Assembly: GCF_009733795.1 (NCBI RefSeq)
Contig: NZ_WNXX01000003.1
Span: 186,001-250,000 of the forward strand
Source: Actinotalea caeni
GTDB lineage: Bacteria > Actinomycetota > Actinomycetes > Actinomycetales > Beutenbergiaceae
Reading direction: 5' to 3'
Length of the DNA stretch: 64,000 nucleotides
The notes under the pieces were generated by a model. That model ran no database searches, had not been told where the DNA came from, and was given only the letters and a program-made list of their open reading frames with translations. How positions within the stretch are numbered: position 1 is the first letter of the stretch; each line of letters begins with the position of its first letter. A program made the position numbers and the translations under genes. This document shows positions 1 through 9,223 of this stretch, one piece after another.

Positions 1-68
1 CCGAGGACGGGACGCTCGTGGCGACGGCGTCGAGCAGCCTGCTGGTCATCGAGCCCCGCACCGCATGA
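1..68 (+). CDS. C-terminal end of a PQQ-like beta-propeller protein (partial)
   Basis: Only the last 21 codons are inside the window; the start lies to the left. The tail (residues EDGTLVATASSSLLVIEP then RTA and stop) resembles the last blade of a PQQ/YVTN-type beta-propeller and the C-termini of the two full-length paralogues at 65-1558 and 18963-20678. Its TGA stop overlaps the ATG of the next gene (ATGA at 65-68), so the two are probably translationally coupled tandem paralogues. The function cannot be stated from this fragment. Confidence 0.6.
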   Translation, partial: EDGTLVATASSSLLVIEPRTA

Positions 69-1558
69 CCTCACCGACCGGCGGCTACCACAGGGCACCC
101 GACCCCTACGTCGGGTTCGACGGCACCGACCGCTCCACCGCACCGAGGAGCGCGGACAGGCGGGGGGCGCCGGTCACGGACGCACCCGTCTCACCGAGCC
201 ACGCTCCCCCGGTCGCGACCGCGCCCTCGCCCTACCTGGTGCCGTCCGGCCCGCCGACGACCTGGAGCCCGTCCGGCGCGCCGGCCCGGCGAGCAGGGGC
301 GGGGGCCGGCTGCGTCGTCGTGGTGGCGGTCGTGGTCGTGCTCGTGGCGGTGGTCGGCGTCCTCGCCCGGCTGGTCGCCGGTGGCGGCAGCAGCAGTGGT
401 GCTGGTGGCAGCGGCGGCTCGGACCTGGAGGTCCGCTGGTCGGTGGAGCCCCGCGCCCTCGCCGACGACTGGGGCTACTTCGAGTCGGTCGACGGCGCCC
501 AGCCCGGGCTGCTGCCGACCGCCGGCGGCTGGGTGGCGATGGTCGACGCCTCGACGGTCGACGCCGTGCTCGGCGCGATCGACCCCGACGACGGCAGCGT
601 CCGCTGGTCGATCGAGCTGCCGGAGAGCCGGTGCACCCGCACCGGCGACGACCCCGCCGCGCCGCTGACCTGCCTCACCCGGGACGACCCGGGCGACCCG
701 TTCCAGGTCGTCTCGATCGACCCGGTCACCGGCGACCGTGTCGGCGACCCCCTCGCGACGACGCTCACCGAGGTCCCGGTCCTCCTCGCGCCGCTCGCGG
801 ACGGTCTGCTCGCGCTGTCGGCCGCCGGCTCGCTCACCGCGCTCGACGCGGACGGCACCGTGCTGTGGCACGAGCCGGTCGGCATCGCCGACCTCGACAC
901 CTCCTACCTGGAGGCCGACCTCGGCCGCTACGACGACGCCGTCCTCCTCCACCTCGGCTGGTACCGCGGCACGGTGCACGCGACCGTCGACGGCTTCACG
1001 GTCCGCACCTGCCGCGCGCTCGTCGTCACCGCCGAGGCGTGGGTGTGCGAGAGCAACGACGACGACGAGACGGCCGGCTACGCGCCCGACGGCGAGATGC
1101 TATGGAGCGGCGACTGGTCCGACTACTACCTCGTCGACCAGTACAACCGGATCACGCCGGTCGCCATCGCCGACAACTGGGACGGGTCGGTCTCGGCCGT
1201 GGACCCGACCACGGGCGAGAAGGGCGACCCCGTGCAGGTCGGCGACGGCAGGGACAACCTCGCCTTCTTCGGGGACGCCGAGCACCCGCTCGTGGCGACC
1301 GACGACGCCGTCGCGCTGCTGGAGCCCGATCTCACCGGGCTCCGCTGGCAGACCGCCATCACCGACGAGTACCTCAACATCGCCAACGGCGGCCTCGTGG
1401 GCGACACGATCGTCGTCGACGGCGAGCACTCCTACGGCCTGGACGTCGGCACCGGGGACGTGCGGTGGGAGCGCGACTTCCTCGGCGGTGACGCGGCCGT
1501 CGTCGAGGACGCGTGGATCGTGCTGCAGTCCCACGAGCTGCGCCGGTTCGAGGTCTAG
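65..1558 (+). CDS. membrane-anchored PQQ-binding-like beta-propeller protein
   Basis: This 497-residue protein has a Pro/Ala-rich, probably disordered cytoplasmic N-terminus (residues 1-78), one valine-rich transmembrane segment (about 82-105), a Gly/Ser linker, and an extracellular domain made of repeating units such as DPDDGSVRWSIELP and DVGTGDVRWERDF. Those units are typical of PQQ-like (YVTN/YrfF) beta-propeller blades. The ATG overlaps the stop of the upstream paralogue. The same architecture occurs at 18963-20678. Such proteins bind partner proteins or ligands through the propeller, and no catalytic motif for PQQ-dependent dehydrogenation is visible. The role is unknown; an envelope-associated scaffold or sensor is an inference. 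Confidence 0.8.
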   Translation: MTSPTGGYHRAPDPYVGFDGTDRSTAPRSADRRGAPVTDAPVSPSHAPPVATAPSPYLVPSGPPTTWSPSGAPARRAGAGAGCVVVVAVVVVLVAVVGVLARLVAGGGSSSGAGGSGGSDLEVRWSVEPRALADDWGYFESVDGAQPGLLPTAGGWVAMVDASTVDAVLGAIDPDDGSVRWSIELPESRCTRTGDDPAAPLTCLTRDDPGDPFQVVSIDPVTGDRVGDPLATTLTEVPVLLAPLADGLLALSAAGSLTALDADGTVLWHEPVGIADLDTSYLEADLGRYDDAVLLHLGWYRGTVHATVDGFTVRTCRALVVTAEAWVCESNDDDETAGYAPDGEMLWSGDWSDYYLVDQYNRITPVAIADNWDGSVSAVDPTTGEKGDPVQVGDGRDNLAFFGDAEHPLVATDDAVALLEPDLTGLRWQTAITDEYLNIANGGLVGDTIVVDGEHSYGLDVGTGDVRWERDFLGGDAAVVEDAWIVLQSHELRRFEV

Positions 1559-1568
1559 CGCCGGCTAG
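1555..1568. terminator. stem-loop spanning both stop codons of a convergent gene pair
   Basis: CTAGC-gccg-GCTAG contains the TAG stop of the plus-strand gene and the TAG stop of the minus-strand gene. A second stem, CCCCGAC-cgcc-GTCGGGG (1569-1586), follows at once inside the 3' end of the minus-strand gene. The pair may act as a bidirectional terminator. There is no U-tract. Confidence 0.4.
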
Positions 1569-1783
1569 CCCCGACCGCCGTCGGGGCGCGGCACGACCGG
1601 TACCGACTGCGCCGTGGGCGCCTGCTCGCCCGGGTCGACGGCGGGGCCCACCTCACCGGTCGACATGAGCGCCGCGACGAGCAGCCCGGCCGCGGCGACC
1701 ACCACGACGACGGCGAGCGCCAGCCAGGACACGACGAACGCAGGGCTCCGCCCGGGACCGGTGGCCGCCTCGCGCACGCTCAT
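1565..1783 (-). CDS. small single-pass membrane protein, unknown function
   Basis: The product has 72 residues: a short charged N-terminus (MSVREAATGPGRSP), one strong transmembrane helix (about residues 15-40, rich in V, A and L) and a Pro/Gly-rich tail. It is convergent with the beta-propeller gene (6-bp gap) and lies downstream of the gat operon on the same strand. I recognise no family. Codon usage and GC match the neighbours and the ATG is supported by the helix placement, but very small membrane proteins are easily mispredicted. Confidence 0.55.
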   Translation of the reverse strand: MSVREAATGPGRSPAFVVSWLALAVVVVVAAAGLLVAALMSTGEVGPAVDPGEQAPTAQSVPVVPRPDGGRG

Positions 1784-1865
1784 ACCCTGTACATGTCCGG
1801 ACGGGCCGGATCATGACATCGCCGCTGCGACGACCTCGCGATCGCCCAGGGGACTCGCGGAGGCG

Positions 1866-3368
1866 TCAGCCCTGCACGCGCTCCATGACGAGCTCGCGCA
1901 CGCGCCCGGCGTCCGCCTGGCCGCGCGTCGCCTTCATGACCGCGCCGATGATGACGCCCATCGGGCCCAGGTTGCCGCCGCGGATCTTCTCCGCGATGTC
2001 GGGCTGCGCGGCGAGCGTGGCGTCGATGACCTCCAGCAGCGGGCCGTCGTCGGAGACGATCTCCAGCCCGCGGGCGGTGACGACCTCCTCCGGGCTGCCC
2101 TCGCCGGCCAGCACGCCCTCGAGCACCTGCCGGGCCAGCTTGTCGTTGATGCGACCGGAGTCGACCAGCGCCTGCAGCTCACCGATCGCCGCCGGCGTCA
2201 CCGGCAGCTCCTCGAGCGCGACCTCCTGGGCCTTCGCGGTGCGGGCCAGCTCACCCATCCACCACTTGCGCGCCGCCGCCGGGCTCGCGCCCGCGGCGAC
2301 CGTGGCCTCGATGAGGTCGAGCGCGCCCGCGTTGACGACGTCGCGCATCTCGGCGTCGGCGTAGCCCCACTCGGCCTGCAGCCGGCGCCGGCGGGCCGCC
2401 GGCAGCTCGGGCAGGCTCGCGCGGATCTCCTCGACCCACTCGCGCGAGGGCGCGATCGGCACGAGGTCCGGCTCCGGGAAGTACCGGTAGTCCTCGGCGT
2501 CGGACTTCACCCGACCGGGCGACGTCGTGCCGGTGTCCTCGTGGAAGTGGCGCGTCTCCTGCACGACCGTGCCACCGCCGTCGAGCACCTCGGCCTGCCG
2601 GGCGACCTCGAAACGGACGGCACGCTCGATCGAGCGGAACGAGTTGACGTTCTTCGTCTCGGTACGCGTGCCCAGCGGTGCGTCCGGCGAGGGGCGCAGC
2701 GAGACGTTGATGTCGGCGCGCACGTTGCCGCGCTCCATGCGGGCCTCGGAGACCCCCAGCGCGCGGAAGATGTCACGCAGCGTCTGCACGTAGGCCCGCG
2801 CGACCTCGGGCGCCCGCTCCCCCACGCCGGTGATCGGCTTGGTGACGATCTCCACCAGCGGCACGCCCGCGCGGTTGTAGTCGACGAGCGAGTGCGAGGC
2901 ACCGTGGATGCGGCCGTCCGCGCCGCCGACGTGGGTGTTCTTGCCGGCGTCCTCCTCCATGTGCGCGCGCTCGATCTCGACGCGGACCACGGTTCCGTCG
3001 GAGAGCTCGACGTCGAGGTGGCCGTCGAAGGCGATCGGCTCGTCGTACTGGGAGGTCTGGAAGTTCTTCGGGATGTCCGGGTAGAAGTAGTTCTTCCGCG
3101 CGAACCGGCAGGTCTCGGCGATCTGGCAGCCGAGCGCGAGCCCGATCCTGATCGCGTGCTCGACGGCGGCACCGTTGACGACCGGCAGCGCACCGGGCAG
3201 GCCGAGCGACACCGGCGTGACCAGCTCGTTGGCACCCTCCGGCTCGGTCCCGCCCGCGGGCGAGGGGGCGTCGTCGAACATCTTCGTGCGGGTGCCGAGC
3301 TCGACGTGGACCTCGATGCCCAGCACCGGGTCGTAGCGCGTGATCGCGTCCTCGAAGGTGACGGTCAT
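1866..3368 (-). CDS. gatB: aspartyl/glutamyl-tRNA amidotransferase subunit B
   Basis: GatB is the kinase/tRNA-binding subunit of GatCAB. It phosphorylates the side-chain carboxylate of misacylated Glu-tRNA(Gln) or Asp-tRNA(Asn) so that GatA-derived ammonia can amidate it. The 500-residue product begins with the family signature [20 protein letters not shown]. It has the central [21 protein letters not shown] block and the [11 protein letters not shown] segment, and ends with the helical YqeY-like tRNA-binding tail (about residues 350-500, containing [13 protein letters not shown]). It is the last gene of gatC-gatA-gatB, 52 bp after gatA. Confidence 0.97.
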   Translation of the reverse strand: MTVTFEDAITRYDPVLGIEVHVELGTRTKMFDDAPSPAGGTEPEGANELVTPVSLGLPGALPVVNGAAVEHAIRIGLALGCQIAETCRFARKNYFYPDIPKNFQTSQYDEPIAFDGHLDVELSDGTVVRVEIERAHMEEDAGKNTHVGGADGRIHGASHSLVDYNRAGVPLVEIVTKPITGVGERAPEVARAYVQTLRDIFRALGVSEARMERGNVRADINVSLRPSPDAPLGTRTETKNVNSFRSIERAVRFEVARQAEVLDGGGTVVQETRHFHEDTGTTSPGRVKSDAEDYRYFPEPDLVPIAPSREWVEEIRASLPELPAARRRRLQAEWGYADAEMRDVVNAGALDLIEATVAAGASPAAARKWWMGELARTAKAQEVALEELPVTPAAIGELQALVDSGRINDKLARQVLEGVLAGEGSPEEVVTARGLEIVSDDGPLLEVIDATLAAQPDIAEKIRGGNLGPMGVIIGAVMKATRGQADAGRVRELVMERVQG

Positions 3369-3420
3369 GAGAGGTCCTCAGGGGTCGTGCGGGGCGTGTG
3401 CGGGGCGGCGGAGGTGGTGC

Positions 3421-4935
3421 TCACCGGGCCACCGCCAGCTCGGGCGCGTGGGCGAGCAGCGGGCCGCCCCACTGCTGCAGCAGCAGCGCCTCCAGCGCGG
3501 CGCCGACGGCGTAGAGCCGCGCGTCCTGCCGCGCCGGGGCGAGGATCTGGATGCCGGCCGGCAGGCCGTCGTCCGAGAGCCCGCTGGGCAGCGACAGCCC
3601 GGGCACGCCCGCGAGGTTCGCGGGGATCGTCGCGACGTCGTTGAGGTACATCGCGAGCGGGTCCTCGAGCTTGGAGCCGAGCGGGAACGCCGTGGTCGGC
3701 GTCGTGGGCGAGACCAGCACGTCGGCCTGCTCGAACGCCGCCGCGAAGTCCCGCTGGATCAGCGTGCGGACCTTCTGCGCGCTGCCGTAGTAGGCGTCGT
3801 AGTAGCCGGCCGAGAGCGCGTAGGTGCCGAGGATGATGCGGCGCTTGACCTCGTCGCCGAAGCCCGCGCCGCGGGTCGCCGCCATGACGCGCTCCGCCGT
3901 CACGGGGCCCTCGGAGGGCTCGACGCGCAGGCCGTAGCGCATGCCGTCGAACTTGGCGAGGTTGCTCGACGCCTCCGACGGCAGGATCAGGTAGTAGGCC
4001 GCGAGCGCCGCGGAGAAGCTCGGGCAGGAGACCTCGACGACGTCGGCGCCGGCGGCGACCATCGTGTCGAGCGCCTTCTGGAAGGCGTCGCGCACACCCG
4101 GGTCGTAGCCCTCGCCGCCGAGCTCGTTGACGACGCCGACGCGCAGACCCTGCAGGTCGCCGGCGGCCCCCTGCCGGGCCGCGTCGGCGTACGACGGCGC
4201 GGGCTCGGGCAGCGAGGTCGAGTCGCGGGGGTCGTGGCCACCGATGACGTCGTGCAGCAGACCGGCGTCGAGCACCGTGCGCGTGCACGGGCCCGCCTGG
4301 TCGAGGCTCGAGGCGAGCGCGATGAGGCCGTAGCGGGAGACCGAGCCGTAGGTCGGCTTGACGCCGACCGTGCCGGTGACCGCGGCGGGCTGGCGGATCG
4401 AGCCGCCGGTGTCGGTGCCGATGGCGAGCGGGGCCTCGTAGGCCGCCACGGCGGCCGCGGAGCCGCCGCCCGAGCCGCCCGGGATGCGGTCGAGGTCCCA
4501 CGGGTTGCGGGTGGGCCCGTACGCCGAGTGCTCGGTGGAGGAGCCCATCGCGAACTCGTCCATGTTGGTCTTGCCCAGGATCGGCATGCGGGCCTGCCGC
4601 AGCCGGGTGACGAGCGTGGCGTCGTACGGCGGCACCCAGCCCTCGAGGATCTTCGACCCCGCGGTGGTCACCTGCCCCTTGGTGACGACGACGTCCTTGA
4701 CGGCGACCGGCACCCCCGCGAGCGGGTGGAGCTTCTCGCCGGCGGCGCGCGCGGCGTCGACCGCGGCGGCCTCGCCGAGCGCCCCCTCGGCGTCGACGTT
4801 GAGGAAGGCGTGCACGTCGCCGTCGACGGCGGCGATCCGGTCGAGGTGGGCCTGGGTGACCTCGACGCTGCTGACCTCGCCCGCGGTGAGCGCGGTGGCC
4901 AGCTCGGCGGCGGTGAGCCGGGTCAGGTCGCTCAT
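3421..4935 (-). CDS. gatA: aspartyl/glutamyl-tRNA amidotransferase subunit A
   Basis: GatA is the glutaminase subunit of GatCAB and releases ammonia for GatB. The 504-residue amidase-signature protein shows the Ser-cisSer-Lys triad: Lys80 (in VAVKD), Ser155 (in [10 protein letters not shown]) and Ser179 (in [12 protein letters not shown]). Length is normal for the family. Its ATG overlaps the gatC stop by 4 bp, so GatC and GatA are translationally coupled, consistent with GatC clamping around GatA. Confidence 0.97.
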   Translation of the reverse strand: MSDLTRLTAAELATALTAGEVSSVEVTQAHLDRIAAVDGDVHAFLNVDAEGALGEAAAVDAARAAGEKLHPLAGVPVAVKDVVVTKGQVTTAGSKILEGWVPPYDATLVTRLRQARMPILGKTNMDEFAMGSSTEHSAYGPTRNPWDLDRIPGGSGGGSAAAVAAYEAPLAIGTDTGGSIRQPAAVTGTVGVKPTYGSVSRYGLIALASSLDQAGPCTRTVLDAGLLHDVIGGHDPRDSTSLPEPAPSYADAARQGAAGDLQGLRVGVVNELGGEGYDPGVRDAFQKALDTMVAAGADVVEVSCPSFSAALAAYYLILPSEASSNLAKFDGMRYGLRVEPSEGPVTAERVMAATRGAGFGDEVKRRIILGTYALSAGYYDAYYGSAQKVRTLIQRDFAAAFEQADVLVSPTTPTTAFPLGSKLEDPLAMYLNDVATIPANLAGVPGLSLPSGLSDDGLPAGIQILAPARQDARLYAVGAALEALLLQQWGGPLLAHAPELAVAR

Positions 4936-5231
4936 GCGTCCTCGCCCAGGATCTGCGGCACGGCGAACTTGCCGTCCTCCGCCTCGGGGGCCTGCGACAG
5001 CACCTCGTCGCGGTCGAGCGTCTCGCCCGGCACGTCGTCGCGGAACACGTTGGTCAGCGGGATCGGGTGGCTGGTCGCGGGCACGCCGGGACCGGCGACC
5101 TCGCTGACGGTCGCGACGGCCTGGACGATGACGTCCAGCTCGCCGGCCAGCCGCGTCACCTCGTCCTCGGTGAGGTCGATCCGGGCCAGCCCGGCCAGCC
5201 GGACCACCTCGGCAGAGTCGATCGTGGACAT
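4932..5231 (-). CDS. gatC: aspartyl/glutamyl-tRNA amidotransferase subunit C
   Basis: GatC is the small stabilising subunit of GatCAB. The chosen start gives 99 residues beginning [20 protein letters not shown], which matches the usual GatC N-terminus. An upstream in-frame ATG at 5309 would add 26 arginine/proline-rich residues with no family support. The C-terminal part holds the [20 protein letters not shown] segment typical of GatC. It is the first gene of the operon, and a TAGACT hexamer 7 nt upstream of this ATG suggests a leaderless transcript. Confidence 0.95.
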   Translation of the reverse strand: MSTIDSAEVVRLAGLARIDLTEDEVTRLAGELDVIVQAVATVSEVAGPGVPATSHPIPLTNVFRDDVPGETLDRDEVLSQAPEAEDGKFAVPQILGEDA

Positions 5232-5238
5232 GGTGGCG

Positions 5239-5244
5239 AGTCTA
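5239..5244 (-). promoter_or_regulatory. -10 element of gatCAB (leaderless start)
   Basis: TAGACT on the minus strand lies 7 nt before the gatC ATG, placing the transcription start at or next to the start codon. Confidence 0.5.
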
Positions 5245-5346
5245 TGAGGCTTCCAGGGTGCCGGTTCCCACCGGGCGGTGGGGCGGGTCGGCCGACGGTC
5301 GCGGCGCACCGGCGGCGATCAGGTCCGCGGGCAGGCGGCTCGACCC

Positions 5347-5352
5347 TAGGCT
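5347..5352 (+). promoter_or_regulatory. -10 element of the DUF308-lipase gene
   Basis: TAGGCT lies 6 nt before the GTG at 5359, giving a leaderless transcript and supporting that GTG as the start. Confidence 0.45.
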
Positions 5353-5358
5353 CGAGCC

Positions 5359-7157
5359 GTGGTCACGTCATGGTCGGCGCCCTCGCGGATCGACGCGCTG
5401 CTCGGTCGGCTGCCGCGCTGGGCGCGGCTGCTGCTGTCGCTCGCGGCGGTGGGCCTGGGGGTGGTGCTCGTCACGCGCCCGACGACGTCGCTCGGGGTGC
5501 TCGCTGTGCTGCTCGGGTCCGGGCTCGCGGTGCTGGGTGTGCTGACCGTCGCCGGCGAGGTGCGCTCGACGCGAGGCGGGACCGCCCGTGTGGCGACCGG
5601 GGTAGTCATGGTCGCCGCGGGGCTCTTCCTGCTGGTCTTCCTCGGCCTGACGGTGCGGCTGGCGGCGCTGGTGGTCGGGATGGCGCTCGTCGTGCACGGG
5701 GCGGGCCAGGCGCTCGACGCCGTCCGCGGCAGCCGCCCCCGCGACGAGCGTGCGGCGGCGATCATGCTCGGGCTCGCGGGCGTCGTCCTCGGCGTGCTGG
5801 CGCTCGTGTGGCCCGACGTCACGCTGCTGGTGACGTCCGTGGTGCTCGGGGTGCGGCTCGTCGTCCTGGGCGTCGTCCACGGGTGGTCGGCCATGACCGG
5901 GCGCAGCCGGCGCGCCGGCGCGCCGCGCGCACCACGACCCGCCCGGCGCTGGGCCCGGACCGCCACGGCCGCCGCCGCGGTGCTGCTCGCGCTCGCCGCG
6001 GGCGGCGTCAGCCTCTACCTGCGCGGCGCCGCACCCGTCGTCGACGACTTCTACGCCGCGCCGCGGCTGCTGCCCGGCGAGCCCGGGCGGCTGATCCGGT
6101 CGGAGCCGTTCACGCGCGACGTCCCGCCCCAGGCCCGGGCCTGGCGCATCCTGTACACGACCTCGCACGGCGACGGCTCCCCCGCCGTCGCGAGCGCGCT
6201 CGTGGTCGTCCCCCGGGACGGCGCAGGCAGCTGGCCCGTCGTCCAGTGGGCGCACGGCACCACCGGGTTCGCGCGCCAGTGCGCGCCGTCGCTGCTGGAG
6301 GAGCCGTTCGCCTCGGGCGCGATGTTCCTGCTGCCCGAGGTCCTCGCGCAGGGCTGGGGGCTGGTCGCGACCGACTACGTGGGGCTCGGCACCGAGGGCC
6401 CCACCCCTACCTCGTGGGTGCCGACTCCGCGTACGCCGTGCTCGACGCCGCGCGAGCGGCGCGCGAGCTCGACGGCGCCGACCTCGGCCTGCGCAGCGTC
6501 GTCTGGGGTCACTCGCAGGGCGGCGGCGCCGCGCTGTGGACCGGCGGCGTCGCCTCCTACTACGCCCCCGACGTCCCGCTCGACGGCGTCGCGGCCCTCG
6601 CCCCCGCGGCGAACCTGCCGGGCCTCGTCGCCACGCTGCCGGACGTGACCGGCGGCAGCGTGTTCGCCTCGTTCGTCCTCTCCGGCTACGCCGGCGTGTA
6701 CCCCGACGTGACGTGGCGCGACTACGTGCGCCCCGGCGCGCAGACGACCGTGCGCGCCATCGCCTCGCGCTGCCTGTCCGAGCCGGGCGTGCTCGTCTCG
6801 GTGCTCGAGCTGCTCGCGCTCAGCCGCGACCCGGTGATCACCGCGAGCGACCCTGGCACCGGGCCGCTCGGCACCCGGCTCGCCGAGAACGTGCCGCCGC
6901 TGACGACCGAGGCGCCGCTGCTGCTCGCGCAGGGCGCCGACGACACCCTGATCACCACCGAGATCCAGGAAGAGTTCGTCGACGCGGTGTGCGATGCCGG
7001 CCAGCAGCTCGACTACCGCACCTACGAGCGGCGGGACCACGTGGGCCTCGTGCAGCCGGACTCGCCGCTGGTGCCCGATCTGATCGCCTGGACGCACGAC
7101 CGGTTCGCCGACGTGCCGGTCGAGCCCGGCTGCCTCCGCTTCGGGGAACGGCCCTGA
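5359..7157 (+). pseudogene. DUF308/HdeD membrane domain fused to a LIP-type lipase, with a -1 frameshift
   Basis: From the GTG at 5359 the frame encodes about six transmembrane helices of the HdeD/DUF308 type (residues about 10-185). A further helix (about 197-220) and the start of an alpha/beta-hydrolase of the secretory lipase (LIP) type follow, up to TDYVGLGTEG. The frame breaks in the C run at 6399-6402; the expected continuation HPYLVGADSAYAVLDAARAA sits one frame over and runs to 7157. That second part carries the nucleophile elbow GHSQGGG, an aspartate region (LLLAQGADDTLI) and a late His (RRDHVGL). Restoring one C would give about 599 residues. Either a sequencing or assembly error in a homopolymer or a recent inactivation explains this. 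Helices plus a lipase in one chain would place the hydrolase at the outer membrane face. Confidence 0.75.
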
Positions 7158-7170
7158 GCGAGCCCGCACC

Positions 7171-7176
7171 TAGCAT
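7171..7176 (+). promoter_or_regulatory. -10 element for the repeat-rich membrane protein
   Basis: TAGCAT lies 7 nt before the ATG at 7184 and favours that ATG over the in-frame ATG at 7175, which overlaps the hexamer. Confidence 0.45.
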
Positions 7177-7183
7177 GGGCAGC

Positions 7184-7765
7184 ATGCCCGAGCAGGACGA
7201 CAACCCTCGCCCCGACGACGCGGCCGCCGACCTGGTGGGTCGGTCGGAGCCGGGCGGGTCGGAGGCAAGCACCGAGCCGGGCGGGTCGGAGCCGACCACC
7301 GCCGAGCCGGGCGGGTCGGAGCCGACCACCGCCGAGCCGGGCGGGTCGGAGCCGACCACCGCCGAGCCGGGCGGGTCGGAGCCGACCACCGCCGAGCCGG
7401 GCGCACCGGAGCCGACCGACACCGACCGGACCGACGCCGTCGACCCGTTCCGGATCCCGCACGCCACGAGCGACGACGACGAGACCGACCCGCGCCCGCT
7501 CAGCCGGCTCGCGCGCCGGTTCCGGGTGCCGATCGGGGTGATCGTCGCGCTGCTGGGCGGCGCGCTCGCGGTCGTGTTCGCGCTGCGTCCGCGCGCGGGC
7601 GAGGGCACCGGCGCCGTCGTCGCGAACGTCGCCGGCGTGGCGGTGTGGGTGTGCGTGGCCGCGGTCGGCGTCGCGTGGGCGCTGGCGGCGCCGCGCCGGG
7701 TCGTCAACATGTGCGCGCTCGCCGGGGTGGCGGCCTACGTCGTGATGCTGGTCGCCGGCATCTGA
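7184..7765 (+). CDS. membrane protein with acidic Pro/Gly/Thr decapeptide repeats
   Basis: The 193-residue product has an acidic N-terminus, a block of near-identical decapeptides (EPGGSEPTTA, four exact copies plus degenerate ends, residues about 22-80), a polar linker, and three hydrophobic helices (about 116-135, 144-168 and 173-192). The N-terminal half is probably disordered and on the cytoplasmic face. The C-terminal helices resemble DUF2537/DUF3017-like small actinobacterial membrane proteins, but I cannot assign a family firmly. It is convergent with pxpC (7-bp gap). Confidence 0.7.
   Translation: MPEQDDNPRPDDAAADLVGRSEPGGSEASTEPGGSEPTTAEPGGSEPTTAEPGGSEPTTAEPGGSEPTTAEPGAPEPTDTDRTDAVDPFRIPHATSDDDETDPRPLSRLARRFRVPIGVIVALLGGALAVVFALRPRAGEGTGAVVANVAGVAVWVCVAAVGVAWALAAPRRVVNMCALAGVAAYVVMLVAGI
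7247..7423 (+). repeat. in-frame 30-bp tandem repeat
   Basis: Four identical 30-bp units start at 7274, 7304, 7334 and 7364 and encode EPGGSEPTTA. They are flanked by a 27-bp variant (7247-7273) and a diverged unit (7394-7423). All units keep the reading frame, so copy number could vary by slippage without breaking the protein. Confidence 0.9.
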
Positions 7766-7772
7766 GCCGAGG

Positions 7773-8621
7773 TCACCGCGGGCCGGCGTGCCGGAACCGC
7801 ACCGTGGTGCCGGCACGCAGCTGCGCGAGCACGTCGCACGCCGCCGCGGTCAGCACCGCGACCACCGGGTAGCCGCCGGTCGTCGGGTGGTCCGGTCCGA
7901 GGACCACCGGCTCGCCGCTCGGCGGTACCTGGACCGATCCCGCCACGACGCCCTCCGACGGCAGCTCCGCCGTCACCGACCGCAGCAGCGGCTCCCCCTC
8001 CAGCCGGGTGCCGACGCGGTCCGCGAGCGCCGAGACACGCCAGGGCCGCGCGTAGAGCTGCTCGGGGTCGGCGAGCCAGTCGGCGCGCGGGCCGGCTGCG
8101 GCGTCGAGCATCGCGAGCGTCCCGGGAGGCGGCGGTGCGGGCGTCGGGTCGCTGGTCGGCACCTCGCCGGCCGGCGGCAGCACCGCGAGCCGGTCCCCCA
8201 CCTGCACCGGTGGTGGCCCGAGCCCCGAGAGCGTGTCGGTCGCGCGCGACCCGAGCACCGGCTCGACGTCGAGCCCGCCGCGGACGGTCAGGTAGCTGCG
8301 CAGCCCCCAGCGGGGCGCCGCGAGCGCCACGAGGGAACCGGCCGGGGCGGGGACGACGCGGCCGTCGTCGGGCACGCCGTCGACCGTGACGGCGCCCGGT
8401 GCGCCGGTGACGGCGAGCAGCAGGTCGTCGTGGACGCGCACCGAGATCGCGCCCATGACCTCCAGACCCGCAGCGGTGGCGGGGTTCCCGAGCGCGGTGT
8501 TGCCGGCGCGCAGCGCCGCCCGGTCAGCCGCGCCCGAGGGCGACACCCCGAGGTGGCTCAGCCCGGGCCGGCCGAGGTCCTGCACGAGAGCGGACCCGAT
8601 CAGCTCGACGACCTCGATCAT
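7773..8621 (-). CDS. pxpC: 5-oxoprolinase subunit C (biotin-dependent carboxyltransferase family)
   Basis: PxpC works with PxpA and PxpB in ATP-dependent hydrolysis of 5-oxo-L-proline to glutamate. The 282-residue protein starts MIEVVELIGSALVQDLGRPG, followed by the HLGVSPSGAADRAALRAGN block diagnostic of the KipA/UPF0271-partner family, and ends with PVVAVLTAAACDVLAQLRAG. The ATG overlaps the pxpB stop by 4 bp, so all three pxp genes are coupled in the order pxpA-pxpB-pxpC. Confidence 0.93.
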   Translation of the reverse strand: MIEVVELIGSALVQDLGRPGLSHLGVSPSGAADRAALRAGNTALGNPATAAGLEVMGAISVRVHDDLLLAVTGAPGAVTVDGVPDDGRVVPAPAGSLVALAAPRWGLRSYLTVRGGLDVEPVLGSRATDTLSGLGPPPVQVGDRLAVLPPAGEVPTSDPTPAPPPPGTLAMLDAAAGPRADWLADPEQLYARPWRVSALADRVGTRLEGEPLLRSVTAELPSEGVVAGSVQVPPSGEPVVLGPDHPTTGGYPVVAVLTAAACDVLAQLRAGTTVRFRHAGPR

Positions 8622-9223
8622 CGCGGCACGAACCTCACCTCGGTGCCCGCGGCGAGGCGGGTCGGCGGGTCGGCAGCGACGTCGAACAGGGTCGCGGAGG
8701 TGCGGCCGAGCAGCCGCCAGCCGCCCGGCGACGAGCGCGGGTACACGGCGGCGTAGGCACCGGCGATCGCGACCGACCCGGCGGGCACGCTCGGCCTCGG
8801 CGTGCTGAGCCGGGGCAGGTGCAGCACCGGGTCGAGCCCGGTGAGGTAGGCGAACCCGGGCGCAAAGCCGACGAACTCCACCCGGTAGCGGGCGGCGCTG
8901 TGCCGCCGCACGATCTCCTCGGGGCTCAGCCCGGTGAGGTCGGCGACCTCGGCCAGGTCCTCGCCGTCGTAGTCGACCTCGACGACGACCTCCTCCGTGG
9001 GCAGCGGCACGGGGTCGGTCGCTGCGGCCGTCTCCACGAGCTCGCGCAGGCCGGGCAGTGCCGCCGGGTCCGCGGCGACGACGAGCACGGTGCGGGCGCC
9101 GGGCACGACGTCCTCGGTGTCGGGTCGCTCGCGCAGCCGCTCGGCGAGGGCGCGTGCGGTGGCGGCGTCGTCGAGCTCGACGAGGATCGCCCGCTCCCCG
9201 CTCGGCAGCACCCGCACGCTCAT
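8618..9223 (-). CDS. pxpB: 5-oxoprolinase subunit B (KipI family)
   Basis: The 201-residue KipI/PxpB family protein starts MSVRVLPSGERAILVELDD. The cyclophilin-like C-terminal half contains RVEFVGFAPGFAYLTGLD and PRLSTPRPSVPAGSVAIAG, the family's most conserved blocks. It forms the ATP-dependent complex with PxpC and receives 5-oxoproline together with PxpA. It overlaps pxpA and pxpC by 4 bp on each side. Confidence 0.93.
   Translation of the reverse strand: MSVRVLPSGERAILVELDDAATARALAERLRERPDTEDVVPGARTVLVVAADPAALPGLRELVETAAATDPVPLPTEEVVVEVDYDGEDLAEVADLTGLSPEEIVRRHSAARYRVEFVGFAPGFAYLTGLDPVLHLPRLSTPRPSVPAGSVAIAGAYAAVYPRSSPGGWRLLGRTSATLFDVAADPPTRLAAGTEVRFVPR

Noticed and set aside
65-1558. PQQ-dependent alcohol or glucose dehydrogenase
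   Set aside because: Only blade repeats are visible; the vicinal-cysteine pair and other residues typical of quinoprotein dehydrogenases are not seen.
1614-3644. Very long open frames antisense to gatB, gatA, glgP, glgB and the GH genes (up to over 1300 codons)
   Set aside because: They are mirror frames forced by GC-rich third codon positions; composition is Arg/Ala/His/Val-rich with no recognisable domain, while the opposite strand encodes complete known enzymes.
4932-5309. Longer gatC beginning at 5309
   Set aside because: The added residues are Arg/Pro-rich and absent from the GatC family; the ATG at 5231 has a -10 hexamer at the right distance and gives the normal 99 residues.
7247-7423. 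CRISPR-like array
   Set aside because: The repeats are contiguous, in frame and have no unique spacers; no cas gene is present.
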